From Azotimanducus sp965199815 (lineage in GTDB: Bacteria > Pseudomonadota > Gammaproteobacteria > Pseudomonadales > Azotimanducaceae): a stretch of 64,000 nucleotides of DNA. The stretch lies in assembly GCA_965199815.1 (NCBI GenBank), contig CBDATE010000024.1:62001-126000 (forward strand). Reading direction: 5' to 3'. Position numbers and translations under genes: made by a program. The notes beneath the pieces were generated by a model. The model was given only the letters and a program-made list of their open reading frames with translations, did not search any database and was not told the DNA's origin. Positions 9,235-18,567 of this stretch are shown here, one piece after another. How positions within the stretch are numbered: position 1 is the first letter of the stretch; each line of letters opens with the position of its first letter.

Positions 9235-10188
9235 ATCAGGACTCTGGTTGAACGGCTGCCTCGGGCGGCTTTTCTGCTCGTGTCCCCCTTGGTGCCACTT
9301 GCACGACGAGTGGCTATCGAGCGTTCTCTTCGTGGCTTCGAGGAAGCGCTCCGCTTGCGCCGCGCCGATGCGGTCATCGTGTCCTTCGGGAAAAGCGGGC
9401 GCACCTGGCTGCGAGTCATGTTGTCGCGCTTCTATGGTGTGCGTCATGGCCTGCCGCGGGGCAGTCTCATGGGGTTTGACAACCTTGCCCGAAAACACCC
9501 GCAGATTCCCAGGCTCCTGTTCACGCATGACAATTACCTGTCGGACTACACGGGTCACAAGCAGGACAAATCCGATTATCTGCGTCACAAGGTTGTCCTT
9601 CTGGTGCGCGACCCGGCAGATGTGGCCGTATCCCAGTATTTTCAGTGGTCGCATCGGATGAAGGCGCGCAAGAAGCGCATCAATGCGTACCCGGCACACG
9701 GCAGCAAAATGGACATCGCCGACTTTGTCCTTGATGGTGGATGCGTACTGCAGCGCATCATCGACTTCACGAACCTGTGGGCCGCGGAAGCGGCGCGATT
9801 TCAGGACTCCCTCAAGATTCTTCGTTACGAGGATTTGCGTTCGGATCCAGGCGGCAAGCTCACGGAATTGCTCGAATTCCTCGGTACGCCGGGGCAGGCG
9901 AGCGAGGTCTCGGAAGCGGTGGAATTTGCTTCCGTCAACAACATGCGTCGCATGGAGCGCGGACGCAGCTTTCGTGGCGGAGGGAGAAGAATGCGAGCCG
10001 GGGATGAAGCCAACCCGGATTCCTACAAGGTGAGGCGCGCCAAAGTGGGCGGCTATGTGGATTATTTCAATGCCGGGGAAATAGCCAGAATTGATGGCAT
10101 GATCAATGCACAGCTCGCGTCTTCGCTCGGCTATGCGCGGCCCACACCCGAATTTCAAGATACAGGAAGCCAACACGGCATCGAATGA
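9232..10188 (+). CDS. PAPS-dependent sulfotransferase family protein
   Basis: Transfers a sulfuryl group from PAPS to an unknown hydroxyl or amine acceptor. The 5'-phosphosulfate loop is SFGKSGRTWLR (51-61), the 3'-phosphate motif is VVLLVRDPADVAVSQYF with Arg126/Asp127/Pro128, and the C-terminal KVRRAKVGGYVDYF matches the RKG..GDW region of the family. The 318 residues fit a single soluble domain. The first 25 residues are hydrophobic and might anchor the enzyme. The TGA overlaps the next ATG (ATGA), so it is coupled to the glycosyltransferase-like gene; together they suggest sulfation of a glycan. That pairing is inference. Confidence 0.85.
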   Translation: MIRTLVERLPRAAFLLVSPLVPLARRVAIERSLRGFEEALRLRRADAVIVSFGKSGRTWLRVMLSRFYGVRHGLPRGSLMGFDNLARKHPQIPRLLFTHDNYLSDYTGHKQDKSDYLRHKVVLLVRDPADVAVSQYFQWSHRMKARKKRINAYPAHGSKMDIADFVLDGGCVLQRIIDFTNLWAAEAARFQDSLKILRYEDLRSDPGGKLTELLEFLGTPGQASEVSEAVEFASVNNMRRMERGRSFRGGGRRMRAGDEANPDSYKVRRAKVGGYVDYFNAGEIARIDGMINAQLASSLGYARPTPEFQDTGSQHGIE

Positions 10189-11177
10189 CCATCGAGACCA
10201 TCTCCAATGCACCGGAGCGCAGTGTGCAGGGCCCCGCCCCGGCGTATTGCGTATTCATACACACCAATGCCAGGCAGATGCTCGGTGCCAGGGTTGGCTG
10301 CCATGCACTGAAGCGCAACTCGCTGCACGGCGACAAGTTCGATGTGCGCATCATTCACACCCGTGACTATCCCTTCCTGAGGGAGTTCGAGGGCAAGACC
10401 TATCTGCGTGACGGTGTCCGCTGGACCTGGCTGAATGACGATTTGCAGTCCTTCACGCCGCTCAGGTTCGCTCCACCGGAATTGATGCAGTATCAGGGAC
10501 GGGCCGTGCTCACCGACCCGGACATATTCGCGGTGGGCGACATCTGGGAACTCCTGTCCAGGGATATGGGCGGCAAGGCCATCCTGAGCCGCATGCGGTC
10601 AGGCACCAAGGGTCTCATCGACAAGTGCTGGGCGAGTTCGGTGATGCTGCTCGATTGCGCCAGGCTGACCCAATGGAACGTGGAGCGCGGGTTCCGCGAG
10701 ATGTTTGCAGGTGAGCGTGACTATCAGGAGTGGGTTGGTCTGAAGATGGAACCCGAGGGCAGCATCGGCCTTCTGGAGCCTGAATGGAACGATTTCGATC
10801 GGCTCACCGCCAGGACGCGCATGTTGCACAACACCAGGCGTCGAACGCAGCCGTGGAAAGCCGGATTACCGCCCGACTGGCGCCCGGCCGAGCGATTTCG
10901 ACTCTTTCCTCCGGCCGCCTGGGTACTGCGCGCAAAGCGCAAGCTGTTTGGGGACTATGCGTTTGTCGGTCGCTACAAGCGCCACCCCGACCCGAATCAG
11001 GAGCGCTATTTCTTTGCCTTGCTCAGGGAGTGCCTCGAATCGGGGCTGGTGAGTGAAGACGAGATTCGCGACGAAATGCGTCAGAATCATGTCCGACACG
11101 ATGCACTCGAAGTGTTGGACAAGGTGGCACCGCTCGCGTCGGCACCGGCCATGCCCATGCCGCTACCCGCTGCGTGA
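10185..11177 (+). CDS. Putative glycosyltransferase (GT-A-like)
   Basis: A 330-residue cytosolic protein without a signal peptide. AVLTDPDIFAVGDIWEL (DPD at 111-113) resembles the metal-binding DxD region of GT-A glycosyltransferases, and the start AYCVFIHTNARQMLGARVG fits a first Rossmann strand. The fold call is by motif only and the sugar and acceptor are unknown. It is translationally coupled to the sulfotransferase (ATGA) and its 3' end overlaps the convergent hflX by 15 bases. Alternative: a conserved protein of unknown function that partners sulfotransferases. Confidence 0.5.
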   Translation: MTIETISNAPERSVQGPAPAYCVFIHTNARQMLGARVGCHALKRNSLHGDKFDVRIIHTRDYPFLREFEGKTYLRDGVRWTWLNDDLQSFTPLRFAPPELMQYQGRAVLTDPDIFAVGDIWELLSRDMGGKAILSRMRSGTKGLIDKCWASSVMLLDCARLTQWNVERGFREMFAGERDYQEWVGLKMEPEGSIGLLEPEWNDFDRLTARTRMLHNTRRRTQPWKAGLPPDWRPAERFRLFPPAAWVLRAKRKLFGDYAFVGRYKRHPDPNQERYFFALLRECLESGLVSEDEIRDEMRQNHVRHDALEVLDKVAPLASAPAMPMPLPAA

Positions 11178-12473
11178 CCGCTGCCTGGTGAGCGCGACTC
11201 CCGAGGTCTTCAGAAAGGCATTCAGACGCGCCGGTGTCAAGCGCACTCCGAGTTCCACGGTGCCGTCCACATGTGTCGATTCGTCAATTACCGCGCCGAG
11301 ATCGTACAGTTGCGAGCGGGTCCCGGCGGCCTGTGGCGTAATTGACAGGTGATACACCTTGCCCGTGCCGAGCGCGTTCGTCATGGCGTGTCGCAAGGCA
11401 TCCATGCCGGTGCCACGCAGTGCACTGACCGGCAGAATGTCGGAGCCTGTACCACGGAACCCGCCATGGAGCGCGCTGCTTCCGGTCTCGGCCAGATCCA
11501 TCTTGTTGGCGACTTCAAGGCGCGGGATGTCTTCGGCACCTATGTCGCGCAGCATCTTCAGCACCGATTCGCGCCGTTGAATCCGGTCACGCGCCTGCAT
11601 ATCAGCCACCAGCAGCAGGAGGTCGGCTTGTATGGCTTCTTCCAGAGTGGCGCGAAACGCGGCTACCAGGCTCGCAGGGAGCTCGCGCACGAATCCGACC
11701 GTGTCAATCAGTACGGCATCTTCGCGTCCGGGTAATGCCACCCTGCGCAAGGTCGGGTCAAGGGTCTCGAAGGAGCGGTCGCGAGTGGATACGGCGGCAC
11801 CGGTCAAGCGGTTGAACAGGGTGGATTTGCCGCTGTTGGTATAGCCCACGAGCGCCACGGTTGCAACGCCTGCGCGCACACGCTGGCGGCGTCCGGCAGC
11901 GCGTCGGCGTACTACCTTCTTCAGTTCGAGACGCAGCTTGCGGATGCGTACGGCAATCTGGCGCCGGTCTGCTTCGGCCTGGGTTTCGCCGGCACCGCGC
12001 AGACCTATACCGCCCTTCTGACGATCAAGGTGCGACCAGCCACTCACCACCCGCGTCGCCGAGTGTTGCAATTCGGCGAGCTCGACCTGCAGCATGCCCT
12101 CATGACTGCGGGCGCGCTCCGAAAACACCATGAGTATGGTTTCGGTGCGCGTCAGCACCTTGCAGCCCAGATCCTCTTCGAGGTTGCGCTGCTGAGCAGC
12201 GGAGATATCCACGGCAATCACCACCAGATTGGCAGCGTGCGCCAATCGCCGTTCGCGCACCAATGCGATCTGTCCTGCGCCAAGGTAACTGCTGCGCCGA
12301 ATCTGCCGCACTTTCAGAACGAGGGTATCAATCGTCTCCAGACCAAGGGAGTTCACCAGTTCGGCAAGCTCACCGCTCTCGGCCTCGAGTTCGTCTTCAT
12401 CGCGAGGGCTGCCGGCAGCAGTCGGCAATACGCAGAGTACGCGCTCACCAGCGGGGGGACGCTCGAATATCAT
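11163..12473 (-). CDS. hflX: GTPase HflX (ribosome-rescue GTPase)
   Basis: GTPase that binds the 50S subunit and splits stalled or stressed ribosomes. The HflX N-terminal domain (residues 1 to about 175, with SSYLGAGQ and GCKVLTRTETILMVF) is followed by a coiled linker (GGIGLRGAGETQAEADRR) and a G domain with G1 GYTNSGKST (about 209), G3 DTVGF and G4 NKMD. The start is the ATG overlapping the miaA stop (ATGA at 12470-12473); another in-frame start 30 bases upstream is inside miaA. The overlap leaves no room for hfq, which normally sits between miaA and hflX. Confidence 0.95.
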   Translation of the reverse strand: MIFERPPAGERVLCVLPTAAGSPRDEDELEAESGELAELVNSLGLETIDTLVLKVRQIRRSSYLGAGQIALVRERRLAHAANLVVIAVDISAAQQRNLEEDLGCKVLTRTETILMVFSERARSHEGMLQVELAELQHSATRVVSGWSHLDRQKGGIGLRGAGETQAEADRRQIAVRIRKLRLELKKVVRRRAAGRRQRVRAGVATVALVGYTNSGKSTLFNRLTGAAVSTRDRSFETLDPTLRRVALPGREDAVLIDTVGFVRELPASLVAAFRATLEEAIQADLLLLVADMQARDRIQRRESVLKMLRDIGAEDIPRLEVANKMDLAETGSSALHGGFRGTGSDILPVSALRGTGMDALRHAMTNALGTGKVYHLSITPQAAGTRSQLYDLGAVIDESTHVDGTVELGVRLTPARLNAFLKTSGVALTRQRSRSG

Positions 12474-13435
12474 GCGCGTTCCTGTCGCTGCCACCGAGCG
12501 CATGTTCGCGTGATGAGTGCTTCAGCGTGCGCCGTCGCGTAATCTGCATCGTCACAGGCGATGCTCTCGGCTTGCGGGAAGCGGCGCAGCCAGGTTCTTT
12601 GCCGCCTGGCGAGACGACGGGTGGCAGTGAAGGCCGCCTCGAACATCTGCGTACGCGACCAGCCCGCTGCAAGTCCCTGCCAAATCTGGCGATAGCCGAC
12701 TGCACGCATGGACACACTCGATAGTGACAAATCCCTGTTATCCCGCCGGAGCGCTTCAACCTCTTCCACGAATCCGCGCTCGAACATGCTCTCCAGCCGC
12801 CTTTCCATGAGGCGCCAGTGTGCTTCCCGATGCGGGTGGTACAAGTGAATTTCGCATGCCTGTGCGCCCGGCTCCTTGCGCCAGCCGCCCTGATTCCCGG
12901 CGGCCCACCAGGATGAGAGTGATCTTCCCGAAATGGCCGCCACCTCCAGGGCGCGCGTGATGCGGGCGGCATTCTCGGGTGCCATGCCGGCCGCCGCGCG
13001 CGGGTCCATTGCTTCGAGTTCGCGATGCAGCACCTTCCAGCCCAGCTTCTCGCCACGTGCTTCGATCTGTGCGCGGATTCGCGCATCACTCCCGGGGAGT
13101 TCAGCGAGACCTTCTCGCAAGGCGTGGAAGTAGAGCATGGTGCCGCCAACAAGCAGTGGCAGGCGGCCTTGACGCTGACTTCGTCTGATCAGTGCACGTG
13201 CTTCGCCGAGAAACTCGTACACAGACCAGGGCTCGGAGGGAGCGCGTACATCCACCAGGCCGTGAGGTGTGCGCTGCAAGGTGTGTGCATCGGGTTTGCC
13301 TGTGCCTATGTCGAGGCCGCGATACACCATGGCGGAATCGACGCTGATGATGTCGAGTGGCAGGCGCTCGGCAAGTGCGATTGCCAGCTCGGTCTTGCCG
13401 GTGGCGGTTGCTCCCATCAGACAGATGAGGTTCAT
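12470..13435 (-). CDS. miaA: tRNA dimethylallyltransferase
   Basis: Adds the dimethylallyl group to A37 of tRNAs reading codons that begin with U. MNLICLMGATATGKTE gives the P-loop (8-15), followed by the family segments DIISVDSAMVYRGLDIGTGKP and LLVGGTMLYFHAL. The 321 residues match the E. coli enzyme. A GTG at 13492 would add 19 residues of no family similarity, so ATG 13435 is preferred. It lies in the amidase-mutL-miaA-hflX operon, 81 bases after mutL and overlapping hflX. Confidence 0.95.
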   Translation of the reverse strand: MNLICLMGATATGKTELAIALAERLPLDIISVDSAMVYRGLDIGTGKPDAHTLQRTPHGLVDVRAPSEPWSVYEFLGEARALIRRSQRQGRLPLLVGGTMLYFHALREGLAELPGSDARIRAQIEARGEKLGWKVLHRELEAMDPRAAAGMAPENAARITRALEVAAISGRSLSSWWAAGNQGGWRKEPGAQACEIHLYHPHREAHWRLMERRLESMFERGFVEEVEALRRDNRDLSLSSVSMRAVGYRQIWQGLAAGWSRTQMFEAAFTATRRLARRQRTWLRRFPQAESIACDDADYATAHAEALITRTCARWQRQERA

Positions 13436-13516
13436 GGCTCGTACGCCTGTGTCGTCAGTGTGCTGAATGGCAACGAATTCATGACCCGGCACACGAGCCC
13501 GTGCGGCATACAGGTG

Positions 13517-15304
13517 TTATCTGCCGCGCATGAAGAGTCGGTCCAGCTCTTCAATTGACCAGGTGACGTAGGTGGGGCGACCGTGATTGCACTGGGCAAA
13601 GTTCTCGGTGCGCTCCATGCGCCGCAGCAGGTGGTCCATCTCGGCGGTGCTCATGGTGTCTCCGGCGCGCCAGGCGGAGTGACAGGCCATGCTCGAAAGC
13701 AGACGGTCCTGTGCTTCCGACACCGCCCGCGAGGTCCCGAATTGCTCGAGGTCCGGCAGCACATCGCGTACCAGTTTCTCGACATCGGCATGACCGAGCA
13801 GGCTCGGAACGCTGCGAACGAGCAGCTGCGTCGGCCCCTGTCGGTCAATCTGCAACCCGAATTGGGCGAGTTGTTCGCTCGAATCTTCCACCAGATCCGC
13901 TTCCGCGTGACTGACTTCCAGCATGATCGGAATCAGCAGGAGCTGGGTGCCGAGTGTGCCGCCGTGAAACTCCTGCTTGAGTCGTTCATAGACGATGCGC
14001 TCGTGCGCCGCATGCATATCGGTGAGCACCAGGCCTTCGTTGTTGGAGGACAGGACATAGATGTTGTACAGCTGGCCGAGCGCAAATCCGAGCGGCGGCA
14101 TGTCGGCCCCTGCCGGGGTACTCTCCTCGTCGGCCACGCTCGTATTCGCCTGTGACCCCGCCGCCTCCGGGTGGCGATATTCGTATGCAAACAGGGAGGA
14201 TGATGTGTCTTGCGGCAGCGACGGAGCAGCGCGCGGGATTTCAAGCTGCCTGCCGGTATCAGCTGCCTTTGGCGGTGCGCGTCCGGTGCCCGGCATGGAA
14301 TCTGGCCGCAGGTTCTTGAGCGCCCTGTGCAAGCTGGAGAACAGGAAGTCGCGCACCAGCTTCGCGTCATGGAATCGCACCTCGTTCTTGGTGGGGTGCA
14401 CATTGACATCAAGGTCGGTCGGGTCCAATTCGAGATGCAGTACGAAAACCGGGTGTCGGCCATGAAAGAGCACATCGCTGAATGCCTGACGAACGGCTAC
14501 GCCAAACAGGCGATCAGTCACCGGGCGACCATTGATGATGCATACCTGCCGGTCTGCGCGCGCGCGCGAGAGCGTCGGCAGCCCGACCCGACCATATAAC
14601 CGAAGGCTGCCTCGCTGCTCATCGATGGGTACGGATTTGTCCGTGAACTCCTTGCCGATCAGCTTGTCAATGCGTTGGTTCGCATCCGCTTCAGTGACCG
14701 CCGCCGGAAGCTCGAGCAGCTCGCGACCATCGCGGGTGAGGCTCATGGCCACCTGCGGACAGGTCAGCGCCTGCCGCACGAACAGGCGTTCAATGGCGCC
14801 GAACTCGGCATTGGCGGTTTTCAGGAACCGTCGCCGCGCTGGTACGCGCAGAAAGAGATCCTGCACCAGAACGCGCGTCCCCTGTGCCTGTGCGGCAGGT
14901 CTGACTTCCGGTGTGCGATTGTTGCCCACAGAGACGCTCCAGGCGTTGTCGGCATCAACCGTACGCGAGGTGATGGTCAGTTCGGCTACCGACGCGACAC
15001 TCGCCAGAGCTTCGCCACGAAACCCGAGCGTGGTGATGGCGGCAAGGTCCTCGGAACATGCAATCTTGCTGGTAGCGTGGCGCTCAATCGCCAGCGGCAA
15101 ATCATCTGCCGGGATGCCGCTGCCATTGTCACTGACTTCAATGCGTTGTATGCCGCCCTGTTCAACCAGCACATCGATTGCGGACGCACCCGCATCAAGC
15201 GCGTTTTCGATGAGTTCCTTGACGATGGATGCCGGTCGCTCGACTACTTCGCCGGCGGCAATCTGGTCGGCTACGAGAGGATCAAGGCGGGCAATAGGTT
15301 TCAT
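13517..15304 (-). CDS. mutL: DNA mismatch repair protein MutL (endonuclease-type)
   Basis: Couples mismatch recognition by MutS to strand incision. The GHKL ATPase domain has ELIENALDAG (Glu33/Asn34), DNGSGI (59-64) and TLGFRGEAL (92-100). The C-terminal domain keeps the endonuclease signature DMHAAHERIVYE (about 425), with Met where Gln is usual, plus ACHSAWRAGD and CNHGRP. It is therefore likely a nicking MutL as in Pseudomonas, and a MutH is not expected to be needed. The start is ATG 15304, two bases after the amidase stop; an overlapping TTG at 15310 is possible. mutS lies at 55915-58512. Confidence 0.96.
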   Translation of the reverse strand: MKPIARLDPLVADQIAAGEVVERPASIVKELIENALDAGASAIDVLVEQGGIQRIEVSDNGSGIPADDLPLAIERHATSKIACSEDLAAITTLGFRGEALASVASVAELTITSRTVDADNAWSVSVGNNRTPEVRPAAQAQGTRVLVQDLFLRVPARRRFLKTANAEFGAIERLFVRQALTCPQVAMSLTRDGRELLELPAAVTEADANQRIDKLIGKEFTDKSVPIDEQRGSLRLYGRVGLPTLSRARADRQVCIINGRPVTDRLFGVAVRQAFSDVLFHGRHPVFVLHLELDPTDLDVNVHPTKNEVRFHDAKLVRDFLFSSLHRALKNLRPDSMPGTGRAPPKAADTGRQLEIPRAAPSLPQDTSSSLFAYEYRHPEAAGSQANTSVADEESTPAGADMPPLGFALGQLYNIYVLSSNNEGLVLTDMHAAHERIVYERLKQEFHGGTLGTQLLLIPIMLEVSHAEADLVEDSSEQLAQFGLQIDRQGPTQLLVRSVPSLLGHADVEKLVRDVLPDLEQFGTSRAVSEAQDRLLSSMACHSAWRAGDTMSTAEMDHLLRRMERTENFAQCNHGRPTYVTWSIEELDRLFMRGR

Positions 15305-15306
15305 GT

Positions 15307-16497
15307 TCAAAGGTTCCTGTCCTGAGCGATGCGGGTACCGGGCGGCGGGTTATCGCGAATAAACCTGACAATGCCACGCTGCATCGCTTGCGCCAGTTCT
15401 TCCTGATGCGCTTCGCTCGCCAATCGCCGGTAGTCCTGCCGGTTTGTCAGATAGCCGGTTTCCACCAATATTGAAGGCACATCCGGCGATTTGAGCACCA
15501 CGAAGGCGGCTTCGCCGAGCGGCCTCGGGCGCAGGTTCGCCACCTTGCCCATCTCCTCCACTACCGACCGGCTGAGTTCGATACTGCGCAGTCTGTTGGC
15601 ATCCATCGACATGTCGAGCAGCACTTGCCTGAGCGTTTCTTCCTGCACACGCAAGTCAATGTCCGAGACACCGCCGATGAGGTCCGAATTGTTTTCGATA
15701 TTGGCCAGTCTGTGCGCCTCTTCGCTGCTCGCACCACGTTCGGACAGCGTGTAGATGGACACCCCTCTGGCGGACTTGTTGGCCGCGGCATCGGCATGTA
15801 TGGAGATGAAGACATCGGCCGGCAAGTCGCGGGCAATCTCTATGCGTCGGCGCAGGGCTATGTAATAGTCGCCGGTGCGCACCAGTCTCGACTGAAATCC
15901 GGGCATCGCGTTGATGAGTCGGTGCAGGCGCTTCGCGATGCTCAGCACCACGACCTTCTCCGGGGCCTTGCCGATGCCCAATGTGCCCGGATCCTCGCCG
16001 CCGTGTCCGGCATCAATCGCCACCACCGCGTCTCGCAACACATCGGAGCCGACCTCGGCCCCGGTTGCCGACGGTGTCGGTACTTCCATGGTGTCTGCCG
16101 CCAGCCGAGTGAGGTCGATGACCAGGCGGTGTCCGTAAGGGCCTGCCGGGGGCAGCGTGAAATCCTTGGGCCGCATGGCCTCACGCAAATCCAGCACGAC
16201 GCGAAAGTCGATGTCGTTGCGCACTGCGCTGCGAATCGCGGTGAGCGCAGTATCAGCGAAATCAAGACCTTGCCGGTCTTTCTCGAAGGATGCGGCACCG
16301 GTGGAAGATTTGAGGTCGATGACGACCCTGTGTGGTTCTTCGAAGATCAGTACTTCGTAGTTCACTCCTGCATTGACATCGAACACGACGCGCAGCTTGT
16401 CGGGCGACTGATTGATGCGCAGGCCGGTGATGTCGGCCGCATTGACCTGCATTGCGAGCAGTAACAGCAGGCAGGATGACGACAGGATTCGGTTCAT
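15307..16497 (-). CDS. amiC: N-acetylmuramoyl-L-alanine amidase (AmiB/AmiC type)
   Basis: Periplasmic zinc amidase that cleaves septal peptidoglycan during cell separation. Residues 1-20 form a signal peptide ending VNA-A. An AMIN targeting domain follows (about 21-130, DITGLRI to LVIDLTR) and then an Amidase_3 domain with the zinc ligands in DAGHGGEDPG (about 164), PEKVVVLSIA and SIHADA, and the C-terminal SILVETGYLTN. The 396 residues fit AmiB/AmiC without LysM repeats. The choice between the AmiB and AmiC names is not settled by sequence; the mutL neighbour is typical of amiB. Confidence 0.93.
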   Translation of the reverse strand: MNRILSSSCLLLLLAMQVNAADITGLRINQSPDKLRVVFDVNAGVNYEVLIFEEPHRVVIDLKSSTGAASFEKDRQGLDFADTALTAIRSAVRNDIDFRVVLDLREAMRPKDFTLPPAGPYGHRLVIDLTRLAADTMEVPTPSATGAEVGSDVLRDAVVAIDAGHGGEDPGTLGIGKAPEKVVVLSIAKRLHRLINAMPGFQSRLVRTGDYYIALRRRIEIARDLPADVFISIHADAAANKSARGVSIYTLSERGASSEEAHRLANIENNSDLIGGVSDIDLRVQEETLRQVLLDMSMDANRLRSIELSRSVVEEMGKVANLRPRPLGEAAFVVLKSPDVPSILVETGYLTNRQDYRRLASEAHQEELAQAMQRGIVRFIRDNPPPGTRIAQDRNL

Positions 16498-16522
16498 CTG
16501 TAATCAGTGTGTATCGGGTGCA

Positions 16523-16954
16523 TCAGCTGCAATGCATGTTGCCCGCAATGCGCACCCGCCGACCGGCTCCCGCCACCTCGATGTGTATGGCGATATCGGC
16601 GACGGGTAACCAGTGTCCGGCCAGGCTCGGCCATTCAACCAGCTTGATCGCAGGCAGCGCCAGCAGTTCCGGGATGCCCGCCAATTCGAGTTCAAGCGCA
16701 TCCTGAATACGGTAGAAATCAAAATGATAAATGCATTTGCCCGCACATTCACAGGATTCGACGAGTGTATAAGTCGGACTCTTTACGCGTCCTTCATATC
16801 CGAGACCGCGAAGCAGGCCGCGCGCAATGGTCGTCTTGCCGACACCGAGGTCTCCGCTCAGAGTGAGCAGGCACGAGTCGCCGACTTGTGCGGCCAATCC
16901 CCTGCCGAACGCCAGCATGTGCTCTTCGCCGGTGATGATCAGCTCGTCAGTCAA
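16523..16954 (-). CDS. tsaE: tRNA threonylcarbamoyladenosine biosynthesis ATPase TsaE
   Basis: ATPase subunit of the TsaBDE complex that makes t6A37 in ANN-decoding tRNAs. The Walker A motif is GDLGVGKTT (34-42), followed by the family hallmark KSPTYTLVE and the C-terminal KLVEWPSLAG. It has 143 residues. The start appears to be TTG at 16954, overlapping the nnr stop: the first in-frame ATG would remove conserved residues ahead of the P-loop. It lies between nnr and the amidase, the standard order. Confidence 0.92.
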   Translation of the reverse strand: MTDELIITGEEHMLAFGRGLAAQVGDSCLLTLSGDLGVGKTTIARGLLRGLGYEGRVKSPTYTLVESCECAGKCIYHFDFYRIQDALELELAGIPELLALPAIKLVEWPSLAGHWLPVADIAIHIEVAGAGRRVRIAGNMHCS

Positions 16955-18533
16955 GTGGACGCAAAAGCTCGGGTAAGCGGGCGAGAATATCAGTGGCGTT
17001 CAGGCTGCGTTGGCCAAGGTCACGCGCGGCCATGTCACCTGCCGCGGCATGCAGGCAGGTTGCGCACACACTGGCATCGAGAGCGCTTCGACCTTGTGCC
17101 AGCAGTCCGCCGATCATGCCGGCGAGCACATCACCCGAACCGGCGGTGGCCATGCCCGGGTTGCCTTCCATGCACACGGAAATGCTGGATGCCTCATGGT
17201 TGGTGTCTTGTCGCGAGCCTTGCCCTGCGTCGTCTGGTTCGGCGATCAGGCTGCCTGCGCCCTTGAGCACGGTGACGGCGTTCATCTGCCGACTCAGGGC
17301 GAGTGCCGATTGAAATCGGTCTTCATTGATCCTGGCCGTGCCGCAGCCGAGCAATTTCGCGGCCTCACCGGCATGTGGCGTGATCACCGCGAGTCCCTTC
17401 GGAGCGTTGATGCGCTGTGCGCCCATGTGCGCCCCCATGAGGTTCAGTGCGCTGCCATCGGCGAGAACAGGCACATCAATATCGGCGATGGCGCGCAGAA
17501 GCCGCTGCCCCCATTCGCGTTCACCCAGTCCCGGCCCAATCACCAACGCATCCACCTTCTGGCTGGCGAGTACATCTTCAGGCTGTTCAGTCATGCCGAT
17601 TGCCATGATTTCCGGGCAGCCCGCCAGTGTCGGTGCAACATGCTCCGGCCTGGTGATCAGCGATACCAGCCCGGTTCCTGCGCGCATGGCGCTTTGTGCG
17701 GCCATGATGGCGGCACCGCCCATGCCGAAGTCGCCGCCAATAACCAGCAGGTGCCCAAACTGGTGCTTGTGAGCATCGGCCTCCAGTCGTGGCAAGCGCG
17801 CACGTACCTCCTGCCAGCGCAGCATCGCATGGCCGGACAAGCCGTTGTAGTCAGCTTCGGAGAGCCCCAGACGGTCAAGCATCAGGGTTCCGGTTGCGGC
17901 CTTGCCGGCACCGGTTACCAGACCGCGTTTGGCTCCGATGAAGGACAGCGTCATATCTGCCTGCACGATCGCTCCGTCCGCGTTGCCGGTGTCGGGGTTC
18001 ATTCCGGAGGGCACGTCAAGTGACAGGATGCGCGATTCGGCGGCATTGATGGCGCGAATAGCGGCCGAAAAGACATCTCGCAACTCGCCGGTCATGCCAG
18101 TACCGAGCAAGGCATCCACCACCAGATCCGCGTTGATGGCAAGCTGCTGCACATCGCTCACCGCGGTGATTGACACGCCCGCTCGCTCCGCAAGCCGGTA
18201 CGCCCGCGAAGCTGTGTGCCCCGATTTCGGACGCTTGCCAACGCGCAGCACTTCAATCTGTTGGCCGCTCGCAGCCGTCTCGGCATGCAGCAGCGATGCC
18301 AGCACATAGCCATCGCCGGCGTTGTTGCCGGAGCCGCACAGGATCTGAATTCGCCGGGCTTGTGGAAAGTGTTCGGCAATGACTCTGTACGCGGCCGCGC
18401 CCGCTCGCTGCATGAGTTCCCAGGCAGTCTCGGGATTGTCGGCAATCACCCGCTCCTCGATGGCGAGGATCGATGCTCGCGAATACACGTGCTCTGGCAG
18501 GGCCCTTCTCCCGCAATCTGTTGACGATGCCAT
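16947..18533 (-). CDS. nnr: Bifunctional NAD(P)H-hydrate epimerase / ADP-dependent dehydratase
   Basis: Repairs hydrated NAD(P)H: the N-terminal YjeF_N (NnrE) half epimerises and the C-terminal carbohydrate-kinase-like (NnrD) half dehydrates with ADP. NnrE shows ELMQRAGAAAY, ILCGSGNNAGDGYV, VDALLGTGMTGELRD and LDVPSGMNPDTG. NnrD shows GGDFGMGGAAIMAA, VIGPGLG, ITPHAGEAAKLL and the nucleotide motif ATAGSGDVLAGMIGG. It has 528 residues from ATG 18533; an upstream in-frame start at 18569 would overlap the divergent queG start. This gene heads the operon, 34 bases from queG. Confidence 0.95.
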   Translation of the reverse strand: MASSTDCGRRALPEHVYSRASILAIEERVIADNPETAWELMQRAGAAAYRVIAEHFPQARRIQILCGSGNNAGDGYVLASLLHAETAASGQQIEVLRVGKRPKSGHTASRAYRLAERAGVSITAVSDVQQLAINADLVVDALLGTGMTGELRDVFSAAIRAINAAESRILSLDVPSGMNPDTGNADGAIVQADMTLSFIGAKRGLVTGAGKAATGTLMLDRLGLSEADYNGLSGHAMLRWQEVRARLPRLEADAHKHQFGHLLVIGGDFGMGGAAIMAAQSAMRAGTGLVSLITRPEHVAPTLAGCPEIMAIGMTEQPEDVLASQKVDALVIGPGLGEREWGQRLLRAIADIDVPVLADGSALNLMGAHMGAQRINAPKGLAVITPHAGEAAKLLGCGTARINEDRFQSALALSRQMNAVTVLKGAGSLIAEPDDAGQGSRQDTNHEASSISVCMEGNPGMATAGSGDVLAGMIGGLLAQGRSALDASVCATCLHAAAGDMAARDLGQRSLNATDILARLPELLRPLD

Positions 18534-18567
18534 TATAGTGACGCAACACAGCCTGCAATTGTCGGCC

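Noticed and set aside
13435..13492. Longer MiaA from a GTG at 13492
   Set aside because: The extra residues do not resemble the family, whose start matches ATG 13435 directly before the P-loop.
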